Source of the DNA: Candidatus Hydrogenedentota bacterium
GTDB lineage: Bacteria > Hydrogenedentota > Hydrogenedentia > Hydrogenedentales > JAEUWI01
Length of the DNA stretch: 64,000 bases
Direction of reading: 5' to 3'
Assembly (NCBI GenBank): GCA_019637335.1
Contig: JAHBVV010000002.1
Coordinates: 62,001-126,000 of the forward strand
Shown here: positions 43,967 through 52,545 of the stretch, in pieces
Layout of the letters: each line of letters begins with the position of its first letter
Numbering within the stretch: the stretch's first letter is position 1
Notes under the pieces: generated by a model
The model's input: the letters and a program-made list of their open reading frames with translations, nothing else
Databases searched by the model: none
Told to the model about the DNA's origin: nothing
Position numbers and translations under genes: made by a program

Positions 43967-46795
43967 TCACCTTTGCACCGTCAGATCAATCGCCACGTCT
44001 CCCGCATCAGTAACCTCAACAACATGCAGGTCATACCCCACATGGTGAACGAAATCATTCCCCCGGTGCGCGGTCGCCAGCACCGTGTACGTGCCCGGCC
44101 GGTGCAGCGGAAGCACATACGCGCCGCCATCGTCCGACATCGCCGTGGACGCCACAACGGGTTCCGCCAGACGGCGCGGCGCGGCCGCCAGGGCCTCCTC
44201 CAGGGACAACACGCCGTGCATCGCCAGCACCAGCACCCGCTCATCAGGGCCCAGCCCACGCACGGCCCCGCGCACCGCGTGGGGCATCGTCGCATCCACC
44301 GTCACACTGCTCACCTCGCCGGCCCGCAGCGGAATATCGTCCACAAATGCCCGCCAGAAATCTCCGGCCGTGAAGGCCGCCAGCTGCGCCACCCCGGCGG
44401 GGACGGAATCGAATCGAAAGGTTCCATCCGGGCCGGTAGAGCGCTGTAGAATCTCCCGGCCCAGAGGCGTCTCCACATACAGGCAAACGAGGGCTTCCGG
44501 GGCGATCGCCCCATCGACCACCACCACGCCCTCCACCACACACGCGCTCTCGGGAATATCCACACGGAGTGACTTCGCCTCTCCGGGCTGTAAATACAAG
44601 GCCTCGTGCCATGATCGCCCACGCGTTATCTCGACCGCAACAGTGATATCCCCGGGCGTGATCTCATCCAACACGGCGCGCCCGTTCGCATCCGTTTGCG
44701 CGCGGGTGTCGTTTCCGGCATAGAGCGCCTCGTAACACGTCGCCCGAACCGTCACGCCTTCCATCGGGGCCCCGCCCGAGACCACTTCGACGTCCAGCCG
44801 GGCGGACGGCTTGAGCACGATCACGGTGTTGTCCGAGGCCTTCCCGCTGCCCGGCGCAAAGGCCGGATGCCACGCATGGACGAGAATTGTGGTTGGCGGC
44901 GGATCATTCACGCGGAAAACGCCGTCCGCGTCCGTCACCGTAACGTGCTTTCCATCGCGGCGGCTTACATGCCCCAGGGCGTCGAGGTAGATGCGCGCCC
45001 CGCCGATGGGCGATCCGTCCGCGGTGAGGACCTGGCCGGAAAACCCCCGGTTCCGCGCTTCCTCCAGCGCGATTTCCACATCGTCCAACACCATACCCGC
45101 CTCCACCGTGACGTGGTGCAGCACGGGCTCGTATCCCGCCGAGCGGACCGCGATCGTAGCGTCGCCCGCCGGGATGTTCTCCATGCGAAAGCGGCCTTCG
45201 CGGTCATTGAAGCCGCTGTTGTCCCGAAATACGGACTCCCGGTAGTTTACGAGGTACCCCGGCCTGCAAACGGCGTCGAAACGCGTGATCGGCGACCCTG
45301 TTTTCGCATCGATGACCCGGCCCGCGACCGCCCCGCGCGCTTCCAGCACGATGCGAACGTCCTGATCGCCCCCGCGCGCATTAACGCCACCTCGGGTATA
45401 GGCGTCGTGCGTCGCATAGACGAACACTTCGCCCTCTGGTAGATACCGGAGCGCGAATCGCCCCTCCCGATCGGTGATCGCCGAACGCATGACCTCATCT
45501 TCGGTCGTAAGCAGAACGCCCTCAATCGGCTTTCCCGCCGCGTCAACCACCACGCCCGAGACCGTCAGTGATCCCTCCTGGCCATAAACCAGGCGAAGCC
45601 CGGTCTTTTGCTCCCCGGGCGCCAGGGATACCGACGCGACCTCGTTGCGCGCGCTGAAGGCCATGGTTTCAGGCTCGGTCACGAGAATTCGGTAGTCGCC
45701 GGGCCCCAGACCGGACTGCGAGAAACGCCCCGCATCGTCCGCCACGCAAAGTTGCGCTCGACTCGGCCCTCTCCGTACATCGAATCCGCTCGGATGCACG
45801 ATCCAGACGTGCGATCCGGCAAACGGGCGGCCATCGGGGAGCACAACAACACCGGACAGCGATGCGTGATCGTCCTGACTCGCCGCGAAGATGCCGGGTT
45901 CCGAATCCGGCGCAACCTCCGCTACCGCGGCGCGCGTGAGCCGTGGCGCTACCGCATCGCGGGACGGCGTTTCAGCGCCTGTAACCGGCGCTGCTTCCGC
46001 AATCGCCGCGGCGCGCGCCACCGACGCCGGCGCCACGTCCGAACCAGGTGCGCCCGCCCGCCAGGCTGCCCCGCCAATCACCACCGCCAGTACGGCTGCC
46101 GCAGCCACTTTCATACCCGCCCCACCCGCGTACGACGCCACGGTCGCCCAGACCGATGGGGTGGACGCAATCGCGATTCGTCCAATCTCCACCGCAAGCC
46201 CCGCGGGCTCGGCAACCGCGCTGTGGGATTGAATCAGCGTGGCGAGCGCCGCGCCCGCCGGCGCCACAACCCCCTTCTCGGACAGCCGACGCCGGACCAT
46301 CGTCACGCCCTGGTTTATGCGGTGCGTCACCGTCTGACGCGAGACCCCGAGGGACGCGGCGATGCTCTCGTGCGTTTGCGCCTCAAAGAAATGGCGCACC
46401 AGGGGTTCGCGGCAACTTTCCGGAAGGCCCGCCACGGCCTCGTCCACCAGCTCCCGGATTTCGTCCCACCCAACCCCCGTCGACTCCGGGAGGGTCTCGG
46501 CGTACGCCCGCTCACGCGCGCCCCGCCGCTTGCGCGATCGCGCATAATTGAGCGCCGCGCGATAGACCGTCCGGTGGAGCCATGCGGCCACATTGCGGCG
46601 CGGCGGGCGCCGGGTGTGCGCCAGGGCCAGCAGGCACTCCTGGGACACATCCTCGGCGTCCTCGGAATTCCGCAGCACGCGCAGCGCCGTGCCATAAACC
46701 ATCCGCGCATGGCGCGACGCCAACTCCCGGAACGCTTCCGCATTCCGGTGGCGGTGCCAATGGGCCAGCAAAGCCTGATCGTTCAAGTGCGTCAT
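43967..46795 (-). CDS. ECF sigma factor fused to exported carboxypeptidase-regulatory-like domains
   Basis: 942 residues from ATG 46795. Residues 8-85 are sigma-70 region 2 (HRNAEAFRELASRHARMVYGTALRVL, SEDAEDVSQECLLAL) and 112-172 region 4 (LPESCREPLVRHFFEAQTHESIAASLGVSRQTVTHRI). A single membrane helix (about 227-246, MKVAAAAVLAVVIGGAAW) follows. From about 310 to the end come some six or seven beta domains of the carboxypeptidase-regulatory/CnaB type (SGVVVLPDGRPFAGSHVWI, VSGVVVDAAGKPIEGVLL, VAGRVIDAKTGSPI, FSGQVLTADGSPIGGARI). The topology places sigma inside and the beta domains outside, so an anti-sigma may be unnecessary. No frameshift at the joints. Confidence 0.85.
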   Translation of the reverse strand: MTHLNDQALLAHWHRHRNAEAFRELASRHARMVYGTALRVLRNSEDAEDVSQECLLALAHTRRPPRRNVAAWLHRTVYRAALNYARSRKRRGARERAYAETLPESTGVGWDEIRELVDEAVAGLPESCREPLVRHFFEAQTHESIAASLGVSRQTVTHRINQGVTMVRRRLSEKGVVAPAGAALATLIQSHSAVAEPAGLAVEIGRIAIASTPSVWATVASYAGGAGMKVAAAAVLAVVIGGAAWRAGAPGSDVAPASVARAAAIAEAAPVTGAETPSRDAVAPRLTRAAVAEVAPDSEPGIFAASQDDHASLSGVVVLPDGRPFAGSHVWIVHPSGFDVRRGPSRAQLCVADDAGRFSQSGLGPGDYRILVTEPETMAFSARNEVASVSLAPGEQKTGLRLVYGQEGSLTVSGVVVDAAGKPIEGVLLTTEDEVMRSAITDREGRFALRYLPEGEVFVYATHDAYTRGGVNARGGDQDVRIVLEARGAVAGRVIDAKTGSPITRFDAVCRPGYLVNYRESVFRDNSGFNDREGRFRMENIPAGDATIAVRSAGYEPVLHHVTVEAGMVLDDVEIALEEARNRGFSGQVLTADGSPIGGARIYLDALGHVSRRDGKHVTVTDADGVFRVNDPPPTTILVHAWHPAFAPGSGKASDNTVIVLKPSARLDVEVVSGGAPMEGVTVRATCYEALYAGNDTRAQTDANGRAVLDEITPGDITVAVEITRGRSWHEALYLQPGEAKSLRVDIPESACVVEGVVVVDGAIAPEALVCLYVETPLGREILQRSTGPDGTFRFDSVPAGVAQLAAFTAGDFWRAFVDDIPLRAGEVSSVTVDATMPHAVRGAVRGLGPDERVLVLAMHGVLSLEEALAAAPRRLAEPVVASTAMSDDGGAYVLPLHRPGTYTVLATAHRGNDFVHHVGYDLHVVEVTDAGDVAIDLTVQR

Positions 46796-46885
46796 TTCGG
46801 TGTCCCCTGTCGTTGTTATACGTAAAGACACCGCCGCCCGCAAAATGGCCAATACCCACAAATGCCCCGCGCGCCAATTCAGGAT

Positions 46886-47052
46886 CGCGGGCATTCCTGC
46901 CCGCGGCAACAAACGCCCAAATCAGCGTCAAAACGCACCATGCTCAATCATCCCCAATCCCCGTGCCACGCGATCGCGCCCCAGCGCGTTCGTGTGCCTG
47001 GAGCAACACGGCCCCGACTTCCCGGAAAGCCACCTCATACGAGCGGTTCCAC
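46886..47052 (+). repeat. Right flank repeat of sigma-fusion gene with perfect palindrome
   Basis: CGCGGGCA-TTCC-TGCCCGCG (46886-46905) is a perfect eight-base-pair stem-loop. It is followed at 46959-47052 by the 94-bp block also found at 43832-43925. The repeat occupies the region 90-260 bp upstream of the sigma-fusion start codon, so it overlaps the likely promoter region. Confidence 0.78.
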
Positions 47053-47090
47053 AGTACCATCGCCATCCTGCCCACCACGCGCAAAACACA

Positions 47091-47119
47091 AAAAAACCCG
47101 GCGCTGGAGGAGCGCCGGG
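47091..47119 (-). terminator. Flagellin terminator
   Basis: On the minus strand CCCGGCGCT-CCTCC-AGCGCCGGG (nine-base-pair stem) is followed by TTTTTT. It starts 35 bp beyond the flagellin stop codon. Confidence 0.88.
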
Positions 47120-47153
47120 TGAAGTCCAGTCCGGGGGAGAGCGGTGTGTTCGA

Positions 47154-47972
47154 TTAGCCGCCGAGCAGCTGGAGCGCCGTCTGCGGGACGATGTTCGCCT
47201 GGGCCAACACCGTCGTTCCGGCGCTGACGAGGATCTGGTTCCGCGTGAAGTCCTGCGTCTCCAGCGCGATGTCCGCGTCGCGGATGGCGCTTTCCGAGGC
47301 CGCCGCGTTCTCCTCCTGAATGTTCAGGGTCGCGATGGTGAATTCGAGCCGGTTCTGGAGCGCGCCGAGCTGCGCCCGAAGGTTGTTGATGCTCTGCAGC
47401 GCGATGTCCACAATGCTCAGCGTGCCCACGGCCGTGCCCACCGAGGAAATGTTAATCGCGGAAACGCCCAGATCGTTCGATCGCGCGCCCGCCACCGTAA
47501 CGAGCAGGGTCTGGCCGGCTTGCGGGCCCGTCTGGAGCGTTATGGTCTGCGCGGAACTCAGCACGCCCACGCCGTTGAACTCGGTGTCCAGCGCGATGTC
47601 GTCGAGCTGGCCAAGCAGCTGCTGTACTTCCAAATCGAGCGACAGCCGGTTTTCGTCGCTGTTCGTGCCGTTCGCGGCCTGGATCGCAAGCTCGCGGATG
47701 CGCTGGAGTATGTTGGACGATTCCGTCAGCGCGCCTTCCGCCGTCTGCACGAGATTGATGCCGTCCTGCGCGTTGCGCGCGGCCACCCGCGTGCCCCGCA
47801 CCTGCGACCGAAAGCCTTCGGCGATCGCGAGGCCGGCCGCGTCGTCCGCCGCGCGGTTAATGCGCAGGCCGCTGGACAGGCGTTCGAGGGATTTGTTGAG
47901 GGCGAGGGTGTTCTTGCGCAGGATGCGACTCGTATTGATCGCGGCAACATTGGTATTGATTCTAAGACCCAT
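47154..47972 (-). CDS. fliC: Flagellin
   Basis: 272 residues from ATG 47972. The N-terminal D0/D1 domain (LRINTNVAAINTSRILRKNT, SLERLSSGLRINRAADDAAGLAIAE, NAQDGINLVQTAEGAL) and C-terminal D1/D0 domain (LGALQNRLEFTIATLNIQEENAAASESAIRDADIALE, ILVSAGTTVLAQAN) are complete. There is almost no variable D2/D3 region, giving a minimal flagellin. It forms the flagellar filament after export by the type III apparatus, none of which is in the window. Expression is probably from the sigma-28 promoter 88 bp upstream; a terminator follows. Confidence 0.95.
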   Translation of the reverse strand: MGLRINTNVAAINTSRILRKNTLALNKSLERLSSGLRINRAADDAAGLAIAEGFRSQVRGTRVAARNAQDGINLVQTAEGALTESSNILQRIRELAIQAANGTNSDENRLSLDLEVQQLLGQLDDIALDTEFNGVGVLSSAQTITLQTGPQAGQTLLVTVAGARSNDLGVSAINISSVGTAVGTLSIVDIALQSINNLRAQLGALQNRLEFTIATLNIQEENAAASESAIRDADIALETQDFTRNQILVSAGTTVLAQANIVPQTALQLLGG

Positions 47973-48059
47973 GACTTCTATCCTCCGTGACTGGGTTAAC
48001 CTTTGCATCCTTGCATCGGTTAAAGCCGGCGGCGTTGCCGCACCCGGCTTCATGGAAGA

Positions 48060-48087
48060 ATATCGGCACGGGGGGCCGCGGACTTTA
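48060..48087 (-). promoter_or_regulatory. Sigma-28 (FliA) promoter for flagellin
   Basis: On the minus strand TAAAG (48087-48083), exactly 15 bases, then GCCGATAT (48067-48060), against the known sigma-28 pattern TAAAG-N15-GCCGATAA. The -10 element is 88 bp upstream of the flagellin ATG, on the same strand. A GGAGG ribosome site sits close to the ATG. Confidence 0.85.
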
Positions 48088-48105
48088 GCAGTCCCGCCCG
48101 CCGGG

Positions 48106-49233
48106 CTACGCGTTCCCGCCCGGCGCCTCCAAAATCCGCGCGCGCAGCGCCAGGGCCTCGGCGTGACCGGGGTAGCGCTCAAGCACGTAATCCAGCTCCG
48201 CCAGCGCCGCCTCCCGCGCCCCCGTCGCGTTCAGGGCAATAGCGAGGTAGCGCCGTGTCTCCGGGTGCTCCGGCTCGCGCGCGGCCGCCGCCGCAAAGGC
48301 CTCGCGCGCGCCTGGCCAGTCTTCCTGTTGCGCCAGGGCGATGCCCAGGTTGCGCCAGACCTCCGCCGGCGCCGGGTCACGCGCGATCGAAAGCCGTAGC
48401 GCCTGGATCGCCTGGGGAACCCGCCCGCCCACGAGCAGCGCCGCCCCGAGATCGCGCAACCAGATGGGATTCTCCGGGTCGAGCCGCACCGCTTCCCGGT
48501 ACGACGTCAAGGCCGCGGCGAGATCCCCCAGATCGAGGTACTGATCCCCGAGTTCCTTATGGCATTTCGGATTGCCGGGCGCCGCCGCGAGTTTCTTCAA
48601 GCCCAGTTCCAGGTAGCGCCGCTGTTTCGCCGCCTGCTCCTCCGCGCTCCGATCCCGCTCGGGATAATGCAGCACCGCGATGCCCGATTCGCGGACCGGT
48701 ATGTTCAGGCGCCCCAGCGACGGCTCCACCAGCTCGTGCACTACCCCCTCAAAACAAACCCCTGGCTGGTTGGGAAAAAGCCGCACCTTGGCGCTCGGAA
48801 ACCACCCGGGATACCCGCCGCTCGCGGGATCCCCCGGCCGCACCGGCACAAAGCCGCTCGCGGATGTCGACGACGTGTAGTTGCGCGTGGTGAACCGGTA
48901 CGCGCAATCCGGCGGCCCCGAGGCCAGCCCCCCTAACGCCGCAAGATCCGCCGACCCGAAACGCTCGTCCGCGTCCAGGCTCAGGATCCACAGGCCCGAG
49001 CAGCGGTCCATGGCCGCGTTGCGCGCCGCGGCGAAATCGTCACCCCAGGGAATTTCATGCACAACAACCCCGCGCGCCCGCGCGATTGCGGCGGTGTCGT
49101 CGCTGGAACCCGTATCCGCCAGGACCAGCTCACAATCCAGGCCGTCCAGGGCCGAAAGGAATCCCGGCAGGCGCCGCGCCTCGTTCCGAACAATGACGGA
49201 CACCGACAGGCGGGGCGGGCGGGAACCAGACAC
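48106..49233 (-). CDS. Family 2 glycosyltransferase with C-terminal TPR repeats
   Basis: 375 residues. The N-terminal GT-A domain has SVSVIVRNEARRLPGFL, the nucleotide-binding VLADTGSSDDTAAIA and the DxD-type LSLDADER. From about residue 215, TPR units follow (HKELGDQYLDLGDLAAALTSYREAVRLDPENP, WRNLGIALAQQEDWPGAREAFAAAA). This GT2-TPR layout is common in enzymes glycosylating surface or peptide targets. Its position directly upstream of flagellin invites the guess that flagellin is the acceptor, but flagellin has its own promoter. It follows a 105-codon unknown gene by three bases. Confidence 0.82.
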   Translation of the reverse strand: MSGSRPPRLSVSVIVRNEARRLPGFLSALDGLDCELVLADTGSSDDTAAIARARGVVVHEIPWGDDFAAARNAAMDRCSGLWILSLDADERFGSADLAALGGLASGPPDCAYRFTTRNYTSSTSASGFVPVRPGDPASGGYPGWFPSAKVRLFPNQPGVCFEGVVHELVEPSLGRLNIPVRESGIAVLHYPERDRSAEEQAAKQRRYLELGLKKLAAAPGNPKCHKELGDQYLDLGDLAAALTSYREAVRLDPENPIWLRDLGAALLVGGRVPQAIQALRLSIARDPAPAEVWRNLGIALAQQEDWPGAREAFAAAAAREPEHPETRRYLAIALNATGAREAALAELDYVLERYPGHAEALALRARILEAPGGNA

Positions 49234-49236
49234 GGC

Positions 49237-49554
49237 CTACGCGTCTTCCAGCGGATCGGGCAGCGCCTCGATCGTAGCCGGCTCGGCCTCCGGCTCCCGG
49301 TGGCGCGGCGGAAGGACGCCCGACTCAATCAGCGCGTCGTAGGTCCGGCGGTCCACCCGGTCCCCGCTGGTCACCAGCTTCACCGTACCCTCGACCACGA
49401 TGGCCACCTGGCGGATCGGACGGCCCCGCCGCGTCAGCTTGTTGCCCTTGAGCATGTTCTCATAGGCCACCACATAGAGCTCCGGCTCCAGGGCCGGATA
49501 GGCCGTGCCGCTTGCCGCCGCCACGGCGTTCGCGCGTCGCTTACCAAATATCAC
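49237..49554 (-). CDS. Unknown 105-residue protein
   Basis: 105 residues from GTG 49554 with AAGGAG about eight bases upstream. The sequence LYVVAYENMLKGNKLTRRGRPIRQVAIVVEGTVKLVTSGDRVDRRTYDALIESGVLPP looks like a folded alpha/beta unit, followed by an acidic Pro/Glu-rich tail. I do not recognise the family. It is three bases upstream of the glycosyltransferase gene on the same strand, so the two are co-translated. No signal peptide or membrane segment. Confidence 0.6.
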   Translation of the reverse strand: MIFGKRRANAVAAASGTAYPALEPELYVVAYENMLKGNKLTRRGRPIRQVAIVVEGTVKLVTSGDRVDRRTYDALIESGVLPPRHREPEAEPATIEALPDPLEDA

Positions 49555-49610
49555 CTGTCTGCTCCTTCCCCGGTTGCTGCCCGGGACCTGTATGCCCAGT
49601 GTAGCCGGCG

Positions 49611-50492
49611 TCAGTTTTCCTCGGTTGCGGGGGATGCCCCGCCCGCGTTCAAGAGCGCAAGCGCGCCCCGCGCCCGCTCCCGGATCAAATCATCCATGTC
49701 CATTTCCACACACTGCTCTAGAACGGCGGCATGCTCCGCGCCCCCCAGCTCCCCGATCACCTCGATCGCCTTCAAACGGGCCGGCGGGGAGAGCCGTACG
49801 TCGTTCACAGCGTCCGCGTATATCGCCAGCTGACCCGCAACCAGATGCGGCGGCATGCCCAGCACCACCTGATCCCGGATTGCGTCGCTCGTTTGCGGAT
49901 TTCGCCAGAACGCGTCAAGCCGGTCCACCACGAGATCCGGGTGAAAACTCAACAGCACGCCCATCGCCGCCTCCCGCACGGCCTGGTCCGGATCGTCCAC
50001 CAAGGGCGCCATCGCTGCCCGCGCGCTCGCCGTATTCACCATGCCGAGCGCATGCGCCGCAAATTTCCGCGTCTCGCGGGGCTGGTCGGGCGCCACCCAA
50101 CGGACCAACTCCGGCTCGTGCGCGCGCAACGCCTCCCGCTGGGTCGTCAGGCAAAGCAGCGCAAACACCTTGTCCTCCGGGCCCCGATCCACATCCGCCA
50201 GCACCGCCACCATGGGTCCCAATCCGCCCTCGGCTTCCGCAAGCACGCTCGCCAGCTCGGCCGCGCGTATCACATTCCGCTCGTGTGGCGGCGTATCCAG
50301 AATTGCGCGCCACTGCGGGAACGCGTCCTCGTCCACCACGGAGCGCGTATCCGGCGCTGCGTTCGGAAGCGGGGCCTCGCATCCCGCGCCCAGAAGAGCC
50401 AGGAGTATCAGCCAGCCGCAATGCGGCAACAACCGCGCGGCGTGTGCTATACGTATGCGGCCTGGAGGCAGCCGTAATTCCTCCCTGTTCAT
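49611..50492 (-). CDS. HEAT-repeat lipoprotein
   Basis: 293 residues. A long basic N-terminus leads into a signal sequence with lipobox LGAGC (LILLALLGAGCEAP). The mature part is alpha-helical with HEAT-like repeats: FAAHALGMVNTASARAAMAPLVDDPDQAVREAAMGVLLSF, RLKAIEVIGELGGAEHAAVLEQCVEMDMDDLIRERARGALAL. Such proteins are periplasmic scaffolds; no partner is indicated. It lies 56 bp upstream of the 105-codon unknown gene on the same strand. Confidence 0.72.
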   Translation of the reverse strand: MNREELRLPPGRIRIAHAARLLPHCGWLILLALLGAGCEAPLPNAAPDTRSVVDEDAFPQWRAILDTPPHERNVIRAAELASVLAEAEGGLGPMVAVLADVDRGPEDKVFALLCLTTQREALRAHEPELVRWVAPDQPRETRKFAAHALGMVNTASARAAMAPLVDDPDQAVREAAMGVLLSFHPDLVVDRLDAFWRNPQTSDAIRDQVVLGMPPHLVAGQLAIYADAVNDVRLSPPARLKAIEVIGELGGAEHAAVLEQCVEMDMDDLIRERARGALALLNAGGASPATEEN

Positions 50493-50790
50493 GGTAAAGT
50501 TACCCGAAATCCGGATTCCTGGGCTTCAAGTCGGGCCAAATGGGCGCATACTACTACATACGCCACCTGTAGAACGTTACACCTCAATATACGGTAGATT
50601 ATCACATCACAGCGAAAAATGCCATATCCCGGCAGCCCTTCGGTTCCGTTGGCGAATTCGCCGGATATCCGTCAGAACGCCAGTCGCGATGCCGTACTTT
50701 GTCACGCGCCGAATTTCGACGAAATCGATCCGGAGTTGTAACATTATTTATTGCAATTGGTTATGACGCGATCTTGTTTTGTGACATCAG

Positions 50791-50807
50791 TTGGCACGGC
50801 GGATGCT
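50791..50807 (+). promoter_or_regulatory. Sigma-54-type -24/-12 promoter before ankyrin gene
   Basis: TTGGCACGGCGGATGCT contains the invariant GG (50793-50794) and GC (50805-50806) ten bases apart and matches TTGGCACG-N4-TTGCT with one mismatch in the -12 box. It is 38 bp upstream of ATG 50845. The rest of the 350-bp spacer (50493-50790) is comparatively AT-rich with no gene; an activator-binding site could lie there but was not identified. Confidence 0.55.
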
Positions 50808-50844
50808 ACACTGTGATCAGGTCGCAACAATGGAGGTTACGCCT

Positions 50845-51363
50845 ATGAAAGGAATCTGGCTACACGCCCTGGATGAAAGCGGTAAGACGCCCCTCGATCG
50901 GGCCTTCGGCAGCGGCCACATGGCCCTCGCCGAAATGATGCTGCGCCAGGTGCGCGAGGACGAGAAGGAACTCGAAAAGAAGGCCTCGCCCATGCACCGC
51001 GCGGCCTACCTCGGCCTGACCGACGCCGTGCAGTCGCTACTCCGCATTGGCGGCGACCCCACCCAGGTCGACAGCCTCAACGAGACCCCCCTTCACAAGG
51101 CCGTGCGCGAAGGGCACATTGCCACCGTCGCCGCACTCCTCGAATCCTGCAACGTCAACGCCGAGGGGAGCATGGGCATGACCCCGCTCCACTGGGCCTG
51201 CGTCACCGGCAACAAGGATATCGTCGAGCTGCTGCTGACCCGCGGCGCCGACCCGAACAAACGGGACGAATGCATCGACGGGCTGACGGCGGCGGAGATG
51301 GCGGAAAAGCTGGGCTATATCGAGATCGTCGATCTTATCCGCGCTGGAGCGTCGTACTTTTGA
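50845..51363 (+). CDS. Ankyrin-repeat protein
   Basis: 172 residues from ATG 50845, eight bases after TGGAGG; an upstream in-frame start lacks that site. Four to five ankyrin units are visible: SGKTPLDRAFGSGHMALAEMML, SPMHRAAYLGLTDAVQSLLRIGGDP, NETPLHKAVREGHIATVAALLES, GMTPLHWACVTGNKDIVELLLTRGADPN, and a capping LTAAEMAEKLGYIEIVDLI. There is no signal peptide, so it is a cytoplasmic protein-binding module. Its 3' end overlaps the convergent mnmA gene by 29 bp, and it has its own sigma-54-like promoter. Confidence 0.85.
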   Translation: MKGIWLHALDESGKTPLDRAFGSGHMALAEMMLRQVREDEKELEKKASPMHRAAYLGLTDAVQSLLRIGGDPTQVDSLNETPLHKAVREGHIATVAALLESCNVNAEGSMGMTPLHWACVTGNKDIVELLLTRGADPNKRDECIDGLTAAEMAEKLGYIEIVDLIRAGASYF

Positions 51364-52471
51364 GGGCGCCCGCGCCGTTCTCGGCGAGGCGCTGTTGCGC
51401 GATCGCCGAACCCAGCACGAAGCCGTCCTCGTCGTAGAATACCGCCCACTGGCCGGGCGTCACGGAGGCCTCGGGCGCCTCAAACGCCACCGTGGCCCCG
51501 CGCAGATCCGGGTAGACCGTCGCCGGAACCGCGTCATGCCGGGAACGCAGCTGAACCAGACACGTAAACGGCGAATCCTGGCGCGCCAGGCCCCCCCAGC
51601 AAACCGGCCCCGTACGGAACCGTGACGTATACGTATCGTCCGCGTGGCCAATAACCAGCGCGTTGTTCGCCGGGTCGAGCCGGATAACGTAATAAGGCTC
51701 CGGACCGCTCACTCCCAGGCCGCGCCGCTGCCCCACCGTATAGTGCATCAGGCCCCGGTGCGTCCCAACCACCGCGCCCCGAGTCGTCACAATAGGCCCC
51801 GGCGGCATCGGCGCCGCCCGCCGCTCGATCCACCCCGCGTAATCCCGATCGGGTACGAAGCAGATCTCCTGGCTTTCCTTCTTCGTGGCCATGCCGAAAT
51901 CCAGCCCCCACGCATGGTCCCGCACGTCCTTCTTCGTCATCCCGCCCAGCGGAAACCACGCCCGGCGCAGCTGCGGCTGGGTGAGCGGCGCGAGCACGTA
52001 GCTCTGATCCTTCGGGCGGTGCACCGCGCGCCGCAGCGAAAGCCGATCACCCCGGGCCTCCAGCCGCGCGTAATGGCCCATCGCGATGTAGTCCGCCCCG
52101 ATCTTGTCGGCCCACTGATAAAGCGCCCCGAACTTGATCATCCGGTTGCACCGCGCGCAGGGGTTGGGCGTGCGGCCCTGCTGGTACTCCTCCACAAAAT
52201 GCGAGATGATGTCCCGGTCAAAGCGATCCACCGCGTGCATCACCTGGTGGGGGATGCCCAGCTTGTCGCACACGCGCCGCGCGTCCTGCGCCGCCTCCAG
52301 ACCGCAGCACGGCTCAAACACCGACTTCCCCTCGTGCTCCGGCACCAGCCGCATTGTCACGCCCACACAGTCGTACCCCGCCTTCGCAATCAGCGAAGCC
52401 GTCACGGCGCTGTCCACCCCGCCGCTCATGGCGACGAGGATGCGCGCGTTTTTCGGGGGAGCGGTAAACAT
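51335..52471 (-). CDS. mnmA: tRNA-specific 2-thiouridylase MnmA
   Basis: 378 residues from ATG 52471 (MFTAPPKNARILVAMSGGVDSAVT). PP-loop SGGVDSA, the Cys of NPCARCNRMIKFG that forms the catalytic disulfide, the second Cys in QEICFVPDRDY, and the C-terminal HYTVGQRRGLGV are all present. The enzyme thiolates U34 of Glu, Gln and Lys tRNAs. It overlaps the convergent ankyrin gene at its 3' end by 29 bp and is followed downstream by no same-strand gene; bactofilin lies upstream on the same strand. Confidence 0.95.
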   Translation of the reverse strand: MFTAPPKNARILVAMSGGVDSAVTASLIAKAGYDCVGVTMRLVPEHEGKSVFEPCCGLEAAQDARRVCDKLGIPHQVMHAVDRFDRDIISHFVEEYQQGRTPNPCARCNRMIKFGALYQWADKIGADYIAMGHYARLEARGDRLSLRRAVHRPKDQSYVLAPLTQPQLRRAWFPLGGMTKKDVRDHAWGLDFGMATKKESQEICFVPDRDYAGWIERRAAPMPPGPIVTTRGAVVGTHRGLMHYTVGQRRGLGVSGPEPYYVIRLDPANNALVIGHADDTYTSRFRTGPVCWGGLARQDSPFTCLVQLRSRHDAVPATVYPDLRGATVAFEAPEASVTPGQWAVFYDEDGFVLGSAIAQQRLAENGAGALKSTTLQRG

Positions 52472-52545
52472 GGGGGATGCCAGCTCTGGGCGCACGGGGG
52501 CGCGGTTAGATATGCCGCGATAGGAAACGCGCGGCGCGCGCCGGC

